From: Candidatus Tectimicrobiota bacterium
GTDB taxonomy: Bacteria; JACPSX01
Length of the DNA: 10,270 bases
NCBI GenBank assembly: GCA_016193065.1
Contig: JACPSX010000181.1
Span: forward strand, 1-10,270
Direction of reading: 5' to 3'
A program made the translations under genes and the position numbers. The notes below the pieces were generated by a model. The model was not told the origin of the DNA. It was given only the letters and a program-made list of their open reading frames with translations, and searched no databases. Below are positions 1 to 5,040 of the stretch, one piece after another. The first letter of the stretch is position 1, and every line of letters begins with the position of its first letter.

Positions 1-70
1 ACAAACTGTCCTCTTCCACACTGAGGTCAAACCGCTTGCCGTTGATGCTCAGGCGAAGTGGGATGGGCAT
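1..70 (-). CDS. Partial [2Fe-2S]-binding small subunit of a molybdenum hydroxylase (5' end only)
   Basis: Only the first 23 codons are in the window; the gene continues past the left edge. The visible peptide begins MPIPLRLSINGKRFDLSVEE and continues DSL. This matches the ferredoxin-like N-terminus of the small iron-sulfur subunit of xanthine dehydrogenase / CO dehydrogenase / isoquinoline oxidoreductase enzymes, where an 'INGK...L.VE.D..LL' strand-turn-strand precedes the cysteine cluster. In that family the subunit passes electrons from the molybdopterin subunit to FAD or an outside acceptor. The cysteines are not visible, so the family call rests on a short stretch. The start is the ATG ten codons after the MFS stop; a GGAGA about 9 nt upstream can serve as ribosome binding site. 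The short gap and same strand place it in an operon with the upstream transporter. Xanthine dehydrogenase, nicotinate, CO and aldehyde-oxidising members cannot be told apart here. Confidence 0.6.
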   Translation of the reverse strand, partial: MPIPLRLSINGKRFDLSVEEDSL

Positions 71-100
71 GATGGGACGTCTCCATTGTGATGGGCAAGT

Positions 101-1393
101 TCAAACATCGGCGCCGACCGCGGCGACCTGAACGGGCGAGGTCGTTTCCTTCAATGGGGCGCGGGGCCCTTTGAGAAAGGCCAGATGGGCGGCAAATCCG
201 ATGGCCATCAGTCCCAGGGCCGTGCTGACCATAAAGGCCAAAAAGTAGCTCCCCGAAAGATCGAAGATGTAGCCCCCGACGATTCCCCCTGACCCCATCC
301 CCAGGCTGGTCGCAAAAGAGTGCATCCCGTAAACGGTGCCGAAGCGGTTCAGCCCGAAGAGCTCCCGGGTCACGACGGCGTACTGGGGAAGCACGCCCCC
401 GTAAGCCAGCCCGAAGCCCACTGCGAAGACGTAGAAGGCCCCCAGGCTTTCGGCAAAAGCCACAACGAACATCATCATGGTCTGCAGGATGATGCAACAG
501 AGCACGGTTTTCCTGGGACCGATCCGGTCGGAGACGACTCCCCAGAGGAGCCGGCCGATCGCGGCCGAGATTCCGATGACGCCCAGGACACTGGCCGCTT
601 TCAAATCCGGGATCCCCCGGTCCGAGGCGTAGGCGACGATGTGGGCCAGGGGGAGAGAGTGACTCACGCAACAGGCCAGCCCGGTAATGATGAAGATCCA
701 GAAGACCCGGTTCCTGAGGGCTGCCGCCATCGTCCACTCTTCCTGCGCCGAGCCCAGGATTCCACGGGCGTCGGTGTCGATAGGGTTCTGTGCGGTGGGT
801 TTTCCGGCGGGTTCGACTTCCCCGGGCTTCGGCTTGCGGATGATCAGGGCGGCCGGCACCAGGATGAGCCAGATGAGGAGGCCCATGACGAGAAACGCCG
901 CTCTCCAGTCCGCGGCCGAGATTAAGTAGCGCGCCAGAGAGGGGAACAATAACGTCCCCACCCCGGTTCCGGACAGGGCGATCCCCACCGCCAGGCCCCT
1001 GCGCCGGTTGAAAAACTGGAAAACCGCGGACAGCAGAGGAGCCCTGGCTGCGGCCCTTCCGATCCCGCCGAGGACACCGAAGTAGAGGTAGAACTCCCAC
1101 AGGCTCTGGATGCGGCCGGAGAGAAAGATTCCCAGACCGAAGACGAGCCCGGAGAACACCAGCACCTTGCGGGTTCCGATCCGGTCCGAAAGCCAGCCGA
1201 GGTAGATCGCGGCGAATCCCGAGACCCACCACAGGAGCGTGTAGGCGAAGGCCGTGGCCCCCCGGCTCCACTGGAACTGCTCCGACAGCGGCTTCAGGAA
1301 GACGCCGAAGCTGAAATGTCCTCCCGAGTAGGCCATCTGCATGAGGAACGTCAAGGCCAGAACGATCCAGGCCATGGGCAGGCGGTTTTTCAT
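101..1393 (-). CDS. MFS transporter, monocarboxylate / oxalate-formate antiporter type
   Basis: A 430-residue protein of the major facilitator superfamily, the usual length for a 12-helix carrier. It has hydrophobic segments throughout and a polar central cytoplasmic loop (about residues 186-225, rich in K, P, E and D) between the two six-helix halves. The MFS motif A occurs in both halves: GWLSDRIGTRKV at 66-77 and WGVVSDRIGPRK at about 284-295. The RRGLAVGIALSGTGVG stretch near 131-146, followed by DWRAAF at 162-167, is typical of the monocarboxylate porter and oxalate/formate antiporter group. I chose the ATG at 1393 because GGAAGGA lies just upstream and helix 1 follows directly; the frame stays open further upstream but only inside the preceding gene. 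It probably moves a small organic anion across the inner membrane. It is flanked by a MetE-like gene and a molybdenum hydroxylase subunit, which suggests uptake or export of the substrate or product of that pathway. The substrate is unknown. Confidence 0.88.
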   Translation of the reverse strand: MKNRLPMAWIVLALTFLMQMAYSGGHFSFGVFLKPLSEQFQWSRGATAFAYTLLWWVSGFAAIYLGWLSDRIGTRKVLVFSGLVFGLGIFLSGRIQSLWEFYLYFGVLGGIGRAAARAPLLSAVFQFFNRRRGLAVGIALSGTGVGTLLFPSLARYLISAADWRAAFLVMGLLIWLILVPAALIIRKPKPGEVEPAGKPTAQNPIDTDARGILGSAQEEWTMAAALRNRVFWIFIITGLACCVSHSLPLAHIVAYASDRGIPDLKAASVLGVIGISAAIGRLLWGVVSDRIGPRKTVLCCIILQTMMMFVVAFAESLGAFYVFAVGFGLAYGGVLPQYAVVTRELFGLNRFGTVYGMHSFATSLGMGSGGIVGGYIFDLSGSYFLAFMVSTALGLMAIGFAAHLAFLKGPRAPLKETTSPVQVAAVGADV

Positions 1394-1485
1394 ACGGGTC
1401 CTTCCCTGATCATTTCTGGTTTCACACGCTTCTGTCCACCCGCTGCCACCGGAAGTCGTCCGAGTCTCCCTTGGGGAATGTTCAT
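1390..1485 (-). CDS. Possible 31-residue bridging ORF between the MetE-like and MFS genes
   Basis: A short frame of 31 codons plus stop fills almost exactly the gap between its neighbours. Its ATG overlaps the TGA of the MetE-like gene as ATGA (1482-1485), and its own TGA overlaps the ATG of the MFS gene as ATGA (1390-1393). The peptide is basic and glycine/proline-rich, begins MNIPQGRLGRL and ends EGPV; there is no membrane segment or recognisable domain. The MFS ribosome binding site GGAAGGA lies inside this frame. It could be a real small protein, or a frame whose translation carries ribosomes from one gene to the next. A frame this short can stay open by chance in GC-rich DNA; the two 4-nt overlaps are the only specific support. 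Confidence 0.3.
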   Translation of the reverse strand: MNIPQGRLGRLPVAAGGQKRVKPEMIREGPV

Positions 1486-2525
1486 GCCGGCTGGGTGACT
1501 GCAGCGTGGATTTTGAAGAGGTCCGGAACGTCTTTGCTGGCATAGCTGCGGCCGATGCCGCACTCAGTGGCCACGGCGAAGTCGGAGACCACCTTTTGCG
1601 CGGCCGCGATCCGCTTCCTGGTGCCCTGGACTCCGTCGGTATTGTGCACCAGCCCCAGGACCAACTCTGTTTCCGGATGCAGCTTAAGGTTCTTAAGGGG
1701 CGCGAAGTAGGCCTCATCGCTGCGGTCTTTGGGCACCGGCATGTGGATCCAGGCGATCGGGCGCTTGACTGCGGCCGAGATTGCATTGGCGAGAGCCACC
1801 ATCTTGCCGCTGTCCTCGGGCTCAATGAAGTGTTTCTTGTTCAAGTCGCCGTAGCAAAGGTGAAAGCCAAGCTGGACGTCGTCCGGAATCGGCTTGGAGA
1901 TGCGGGCCAACCGCTTGACGATCTCGTCCTCCGGGTTCTGCCAGGGGGACTTAAACAGCCGGCCGTCGTAAATGACCATCTCGCGGCACACGTCCCACTG
2001 CATAGCCAGCTCGTTGTGGGGGATCGCGGCCAGGATTCTTTCGACTTCGGCCATCATGGCCTGCTCGTAGGCAGGCTCGACCTTGAGTTGGTCGGCAAGC
2101 GTCACGTAGGCGTGGATCGGCGCAACCGGCGTTGGGAGGGAGACTTGGAACCGGCAGCGAACCGGGATCTTGCCGGCCTCCTTGGCCCGCTTGAAGTCGA
2201 AATACGAGATTCGGGCCTCCCGGGAGTAGCCGAGCTCCGGAAACTTCAGCTCCTCCGGCTTCACCCCGGGCCTGAGCCGCACAGGAGTCAGGGCGCCGGG
2301 ATGCTGGCCTTTCTCCGTCTCCGTCACTTCCAGATCGGGATGGACCCGGAAGAGGGCATACTGGTAGCTGATCCACCCCCGCCGGGGCCCGGGCTCCCCA
2401 TCAGGCAGGCGTTGCAGCCGGTCGCCGAGAATCGAGCCGGCCGTCTCGAACACCTCTTGCACGGTGCTGAGATTGACGCTGCCCACCAGATGAACGTGGC
2501 GCGGAGTATTTTGAGACGTCGTCAT
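1482..2525 (-). CDS. MetE C-terminal-like (cobalamin-independent methionine synthase / UROD-fold) protein
   Basis: A 347-residue protein resembling the catalytic C-terminal TIM barrel of cobalamin-independent methionine synthase, without the N-terminal half of MetE (full MetE is over 700 residues). The motifs run in MetE order: HLVGS near 12-16 and RLPDGEPGPR at 39-48 (N-terminal strand region), QWDVCREM at 176-183 (MetE-like QxD), FHLCYGD at 221-227 (zinc His-x-Cys), WIHMPVP at 259-265, VHNTDGVQGT at 293-302, and ATECGIGR at 319-326 (second zinc Cys region). His222, Cys224 and Cys322 sit where MetE has its zinc ligands; His261 appears where MetE has a glutamate. By family it should activate a thiol for methyl transfer, but members of this short branch are mostly uncharacterised and the substrate is unknown. 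ATG 2525 is preferred because GGAGG lies 7 nt upstream; a longer TTG start at 2579 lacks this. It leads the operon with the MFS gene and the molybdenum hydroxylase subunit. Confidence 0.7.
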   Translation of the reverse strand: MTTSQNTPRHVHLVGSVNLSTVQEVFETAGSILGDRLQRLPDGEPGPRRGWISYQYALFRVHPDLEVTETEKGQHPGALTPVRLRPGVKPEELKFPELGYSREARISYFDFKRAKEAGKIPVRCRFQVSLPTPVAPIHAYVTLADQLKVEPAYEQAMMAEVERILAAIPHNELAMQWDVCREMVIYDGRLFKSPWQNPEDEIVKRLARISKPIPDDVQLGFHLCYGDLNKKHFIEPEDSGKMVALANAISAAVKRPIAWIHMPVPKDRSDEAYFAPLKNLKLHPETELVLGLVHNTDGVQGTRKRIAAAQKVVSDFAVATECGIGRSYASKDVPDLFKIHAAVTQPA

Positions 2526-2550
2526 TGGTGTGCCTCCATTGTTTGGTAGG

Positions 2551-2579
2551 AATTTGCTTTCGGCAGCAGACAAAGTCAA
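2551..2579 (-). promoter_or_regulatory. Candidate sigma70-type promoter for the MetE-like operon
   Basis: Read on the minus strand, TTGACT (2574-2579) is followed after 17 bp by CAAATT (2551-2556), about 25 bp upstream of the MetE-like start. The -35 box is good (5 of 6) and the -10 is poor (3 of 6). It lies just outside the left end of the small mobile-element-like region, so it survives the insertion. Inference only; the short leader leaves room for little other control. Confidence 0.35.
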
Positions 2580-2581
2580 GG

Positions 2582-2594
2582 GATTTCTCGGTCT
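2582..2594 (+). repeat. Left copy of flanking direct repeat (putative target-site duplication)
   Basis: The 13-base word GATTTCTCGGTCT occurs here and again, identical, at 3026-3038, directly outside the inverted termini. The last T is shared with the inverted terminus, so the duplication is 12 or 13 bp. Two identical 13-mers 444 bp apart in the same orientation are very unlikely by chance. Confidence 0.65.
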
Positions 2595-3025
2595 TGCCCA
2601 CTCCCACTTTTGCGACAGTATAGTGGTGAGGCCGCCCTCCCGCCCTTCGCTGCACGCCTCCCGCAGCGGACCCTTACGGGGCGCCCAGGGTGGGAACCCT
2701 CCGCTACCGCCACGTTAAATGCTTGGCTATCTGCAAGCAAGTCTAGGCTGCGCGGTTTCCCATCCCTGGCCGCTCCCGGTGCGGGTACCCGCCTTGCGGG
2801 TGTTGCGCTGCTCCCGGCAGTTGCGCTCAGGGCGGGAAGGTCGGCCTCTGGTTCTCTTCCTCCGAGGGGTTGCCCCCGCAGGCGATCTAAGCGGTTGCGA
2901 GGAAGAGAACTCTCAATCTGGCCGACTCAATTCACGCCGCAAGCGCTTCGTGAGCCCAAGGGGGCAACCCGAGGAGTGGATGAGAGAGGGTAACAATTCC
3001 TCGGTAACGAAGTGGGGGTGGGCAA
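2594..3025. mobile_element. Small MITE-like element: 16-bp terminal inverted repeats, 12-13 bp flanking direct repeat, no transposase
   Basis: This 432-bp stretch fills the gap between spmB and the MetE-like gene and holds no gene I can support. Its left end TTGCCCACTCCCACTT (2594-2609) and right end AAGTGGGGGTGGGCAA (3010-3025) are inverted copies with 15 of 16 bases matching. Immediately outside lie identical direct repeats GATTTCTCGGTC (2582-2593 and 3026-3037); the next base, T, also matches. Terminal inverted repeats plus a 12-bp duplication are what a transposition event leaves; duplications of 10-12 bp are known for IS4-family elements, but I cannot name the parent. The interior is unusually rich in inverted repeats: agcgga/tccgct at 2665/2700, agggt-ggga-accct at 2687-2700, the 12-bp palindrome at 2781-2792, a 12-bp perfect stem at 2851-2862/2899-2910, and 10-bp and 7-bp pairs further right. 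Long plus-strand frames cross it but have no domain and extend antisense into spmB. Confidence 0.6.
2841..2925. repeat. Long imperfect hairpin with two inner hairpins (three-way junction) inside the element
   Basis: A perfect 12-bp stem pairs GTTCTCTTCCTC (2851-2862) with GAGGAAGAGAAC (2899-2910). It extends, after an asymmetric internal loop, with TCGGCC (2841-2846) pairing GGCCGA (2920-2925). The 36-nt loop can fold into two further hairpins: GGGG-TTG-CCCC (2866-2876) and CCGC/GCGG (2876-2879/2891-2894), which share one base. As DNA it could be a cruciform or transposase-recognised structure; as RNA, a folded branch in either orientation. I recognise no known RNA family. Confidence 0.5.
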
Positions 3026-3038
3026 GATTTCTCGGTCT
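3026..3038 (+). repeat. Right copy of flanking direct repeat (putative target-site duplication)
   Basis: Identical to 2582-2594. It lies 8 bp downstream of the spmB stop codon (reading the minus strand). Removing the element plus one copy would leave the ancestral spmB to MetE-like spacer about 70 bp long. Confidence 0.65.
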
Positions 3039-3045
3039 GGTAAAG

Positions 3046-3585
3046 CTAGGGTCCAAAGACAAGGCGGCAGATGATCAGGGCGGCGATGAGGCTCACCAGA
3101 TCGGCGAAGAGTCCGGCCAGTACGGCATGCCGCGCCTTCTTGATTCCCACTGCGCCGAAGTAAACGGCCAGGACATAAAAGGTCGTCTCGGTGCTGGCAT
3201 AAGCCGTGGCGGCCAGGCGGGCGATGAAAGAATCCGGGCCGTGGGTTTTGACCAGTTCGGTGACAATTCCCAGGGAACCGCTGCCGGAGAGGGGCCGCAT
3301 GATGGCCAGCGCAAGTATCTCCGCGGGCATTCCGACGCGGCTCAATACGGGATCCAGCCAGTGCGCCAGCAAGTCGATGGCCCCCGCTCCTCGCAGCATT
3401 CCGACGGCGATCAGGATCGCCACCAGATAGGGGATGATGCGCACCCCGACTTGAAATCCCTCCTTGGCCCCCTCCACAAAACTTTCATAAACTTTCACTC
3501 CGCGACATACGCCGTAGAGAGGGATGCCGACCAGGAAAGCCGGGATGGCCCACAGAGAAACAAAGCCGATCGCATTCTGGATCAT
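3046..3585 (-). CDS. spmB: SpmB-like nucleoside-recognition (Gate) domain membrane protein
   Basis: A 179-residue, very hydrophobic protein matching the length and motifs of SpmB, spore maturation protein B. Characteristic stretches are IPYLVAILIAVGMLRGAGA (about 51-69), MRPLSGSGSLGIVTE (96-110) and ASTETTFYVLAVYFG (130-144), the conserved core of the Gate / nucleoside-recognition fold. In Bacillus, SpmA and SpmB are needed for spore core dehydration; in non-sporulating bacteria the pair is common, is often fused, and its transported substrate is unknown. The ATG at 3585 overlaps the spmA stop as ATGA, so the two are translationally coupled, with GGGAAAGG just upstream as ribosome binding site. 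The open frame extends further upstream, but only within spmA. It is last in its operon: immediately downstream comes the small mobile-element-like region. Confidence 0.85.
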   Translation of the reverse strand: MIQNAIGFVSLWAIPAFLVGIPLYGVCRGVKVYESFVEGAKEGFQVGVRIIPYLVAILIAVGMLRGAGAIDLLAHWLDPVLSRVGMPAEILALAIMRPLSGSGSLGIVTELVKTHGPDSFIARLAATAYASTETTFYVLAVYFGAVGIKKARHAVLAGLFADLVSLIAALIICRLVFGP

Positions 3586-4199
3586 GAGGCCTTTCCCTCT
3601 CTGGCAGCGTTCTCGACGGAGAAGACCGGCAGGACCTCCAGGAACTTGGCCGCGGCCAGGCCGAACAGGAGAGATATGGCGGTCGCGGCAAAGGTCGTGC
3701 CGATGATGACCGTGGGGTCTTTTGACCCCGCCGCCGCCATGATGCTGACCATGGTTGCGGGGATGAGTTGCACCCCGGCGGTGTTGATCGTGAGGAACAT
3801 GCACATGGCGTTCGTGGCCACACCCGGTGTAGGGTTAAGCCGATCGAGATCCGCCATGGCCTTCAGTCCCAGAGGCGTGGCCGCGTTGCTCAATCCCAGC
3901 ATGTTCGCGGTGATGTTCATGAGCATGCTGCCCATGGCGGGATGATCGGCGGGAACGTCGGGGAAAAGCCGGCGCATGACCGGGGCGATGATCTTTGCCA
4001 GCAGCCTGACCAGACCTGAATCCTCGGCGATCTTCATGAGCCCCATCCACAGCGCCATGACCCCGATGAGACCGATGGCGATGGTCACGGAACTGCCGGC
4101 CGAATCGATGGCCGCCCGGGTCACGTCTTCGATTTTGCCGTTGATCCCTCCCACCACCACCGCAACAATAATCAGCGCAAGCCAAATGACGTTCAGCAT
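3582..4199 (-). CDS. spmA: SpmA-like nucleoside-recognition (Gate) domain membrane protein
   Basis: A 205-residue protein of the usual SpmA length. It starts with a hydrophobic helix (about 4-18), then shows the family's signature NITANMLGLSNAATPLGLKA (95-114) and NAMCMFLTINTAGVQLIP (130-147), with a further membrane helix at 166-187. It sits in the inner membrane and, with SpmB, makes a two-part Gate-domain system; the transported species is unknown. The start is the ATG at 4199 with GGAG 8 nt upstream. A sigma70-like promoter at 4289-4318 gives a leader of roughly 80 nt that can fold in two exclusive ways, so the pair may be controlled separately from the upstream yceI gene. Nothing else sporulation-related is in the window; I take these as the general bacterial homologs, not evidence of spore formation. 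Confidence 0.87.
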   Translation of the reverse strand: MLNVIWLALIIVAVVVGGINGKIEDVTRAAIDSAGSSVTIAIGLIGVMALWMGLMKIAEDSGLVRLLAKIIAPVMRRLFPDVPADHPAMGSMLMNITANMLGLSNAATPLGLKAMADLDRLNPTPGVATNAMCMFLTINTAGVQLIPATMVSIMAAAGSKDPTVIIGTTFAATAISLLFGLAAAKFLEVLPVFSVENAAREGKAS

Positions 4200-4212
4200 G
4201 ATTTCGTCTCCG

Positions 4213-4243
4213 GCAGGAGTACTCTCCCTGCAGGTTGTGCAGG
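4213..4243 (-). promoter_or_regulatory. Two mutually exclusive hairpins in the spmA leader
   Basis: In the minus-strand RNA, a hairpin CCUGCA-CAACC-UGCAGG (4243 to 4227) is perfect over 6 bp. The downstream arm of that hairpin can instead pair with CUCCUGC to form GCAGG(G)AG-AGUA-CUCCUGC (4231 to 4213), 7 bp with one bulged G. The two share 4227-4231, so only one can form at a time. The second ends two bases before the GGAG ribosome binding site. This could be a translational switch, but short GC-rich stems are common and no known riboswitch motif is seen. Confidence 0.3.
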
Positions 4244-4288
4244 CCTGAGCGCGACTTTCCGAAATTGGAACGTGAACAGCTTTCCGCC

Positions 4289-4318
4289 ACTATACAAGTA
4301 GCCAATCTCAAACGTCAA
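4289..4318 (-). promoter_or_regulatory. Sigma70-type promoter for spmAB
   Basis: On the minus strand, TTGACG (4313-4318) and TATAGT (4289-4294) are separated by 18 bp; each box matches consensus at 5 of 6 positions. It lies between the yceI stop and spmA in a locally AT-rich stretch, about 80-90 bp before the spmA start. It is the best promoter match in the window. Confidence 0.6.
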
Positions 4319-4334
4319 ACGAAATCGGAGAGGA

Positions 4335-4979
4335 TTAACGGCGGACGTTCAGGGTGAAGCTCACGTCCAGCGCGTCTTTGACCCTCACTAAGCCCAGCCC
4401 GGCCGTGACCGGTTCGATCCCGAAATCTGTTTGCTTGATCGTGAAGCTTCCCCTGGCTGTGATTGTGTCCTGCCCGAGGCTGGCCCGGACGACAACGGTG
4501 GTTGGCCGCGTGACGCCGTGCAGCGTCAGGTCGCCGGCGATCGTCAGGACGAGGCCGTCGGCCGTCTTTCCCGTCAGCGACACGGTGCGCGATTGAAACA
4601 GGATGGTCGGAAACCGCCGCACATCGAGCACGCGATCGCTCAGCATGGTCTGTTGGACTTCAGGAACATCCTCCGCAGGTTCCCCCCTGCCGGTGACCTT
4701 GAGCGCCGCTGCATCGAATTCAACCCGGACGGTGGAGCGAGCCGGCTCGTCGGGATCGAAGGACACCTCACCCCTGACCGCCGGTGCGATTACTTCATGG
4801 GTGTGCCCCGCGAAGCTGAGGAGGCCGGTTTTTCCCACGTTGATCACGACGTGGCTGCCTTCCGGTGCGATGGCGAAGACCTGCGGGCCCTCCAGACCTG
4901 CCGCGCCGGCAGGATTTATCAAGGCGGACACAAGGAGGGCCGGCCACATCCAGCGGCCGCGCCCAAGCGAAGCTTTCAT
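4335..4979 (-). CDS. Secreted YceI-family (lipocalin-like) protein
   Basis: A 214-residue protein with an N-terminal signal peptide (basic MKASLGRGR, hydrophobic 11-22, then small residues PAGAAG near 23-28), followed by a YceI domain. Typical stretches are LLSFAGHTHEV (53-63), GEVSFDPDE (70-78), RFPTILFQSRTVS (122-134), AGDLTLHGVTRPTTVVV (148-164) and FTIKQTDFGIEP (179-190). YceI proteins form a periplasmic beta-barrel lipocalin-like fold that binds isoprenoid-type lipids such as polyprenyl quinones; the physiological role is often unknown. The start is uncertain. The frame extends to a GTG at 5000 and another ATG at 4988, but the strong ribosome binding site AAGGAGGT lies at 5033-5040, too far for any of these. 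I chose the ATG at 4979 because the best signal sequence begins there and a short upstream frame ends on it as ATGA. The helicase stop codon is part of the same ribosome binding site, so the gene probably follows the helicase in one transcript. Confidence 0.85.
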   Translation of the reverse strand: MKASLGRGRWMWPALLVSALINPAGAAGLEGPQVFAIAPEGSHVVINVGKTGLLSFAGHTHEVIAPAVRGEVSFDPDEPARSTVRVEFDAAALKVTGRGEPAEDVPEVQQTMLSDRVLDVRRFPTILFQSRTVSLTGKTADGLVLTIAGDLTLHGVTRPTTVVVRASLGQDTITARGSFTIKQTDFGIEPVTAGLGLVRVKDALDVSFTLNVRR

Positions 4980-5029
4980 CGTTCGCATCCAGGCGTCCAC
5001 AGTGAGAAAAGAATGAGGAATACTCGCAA
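4976..5029 (-). CDS. Possible 17-residue leader ORF coupled to yceI
   Basis: A TTG codon at 5029 stands 4 nt after the strongest ribosome binding site in the window (AAGGAGGT, 5033-5040). It opens an 18-codon frame (TTG CGA GTA TTC ...) whose TGA overlaps the yceI ATG at 4979 as ATGA. The peptide is hydrophobic, ends in a cysteine-containing stretch (TPGCER) and resembles nothing known. Alternatively an ATT at 5030, in frame with yceI, could be a rare start. The spacing to TTG is shorter than ideal. Confidence 0.25.
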   Translation of the reverse strand: MRVFLILFSLWTPGCER

Positions 5030-5032
5030 TGG

Positions 5033-5040
5033 ACCTCCTT
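5033..5040 (-). promoter_or_regulatory. Near-perfect Shine-Dalgarno fused to the helicase stop codon
   Basis: The helicase frame ends TAAGGAGGT, so the TAA (5039-5041) is itself part of AAGGAGGT. This arrangement favours re-initiation on the next gene, yet the nearest ATG in the yceI frame is over 40 nt away. The site therefore decides, or complicates, the choice of yceI start. Confidence 0.55.

Noticed and set aside
1506-2549. Plus-strand frame nearly as long as the MetE-like gene it lies opposite
   Set aside because: It mirrors the real gene codon by codon, which is typical of antisense frames in GC-rich DNA; no motif and no ribosome binding site.
2619-2624. TATAGT at the left end of the element as an outward or inward plus-strand promoter
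   Set aside because: The only upstream TTG-type box (TTGCCC) is 19 bp away and belongs to the inverted terminus; no plus-strand gene follows.
2582-3038. CRISPR array in the repeat-rich gap
   Set aside because: There are only two copies of the direct repeat and no regular repeat-spacer spacing; no cas genes.
2719-3945. Long plus-strand open frame (408 codons) across the element and antisense to spmA/spmB
   Set aside because: No recognisable domain, very polar composition, and most of it is the antisense of two clear membrane-protein genes; it is open because the genes are GC-rich.
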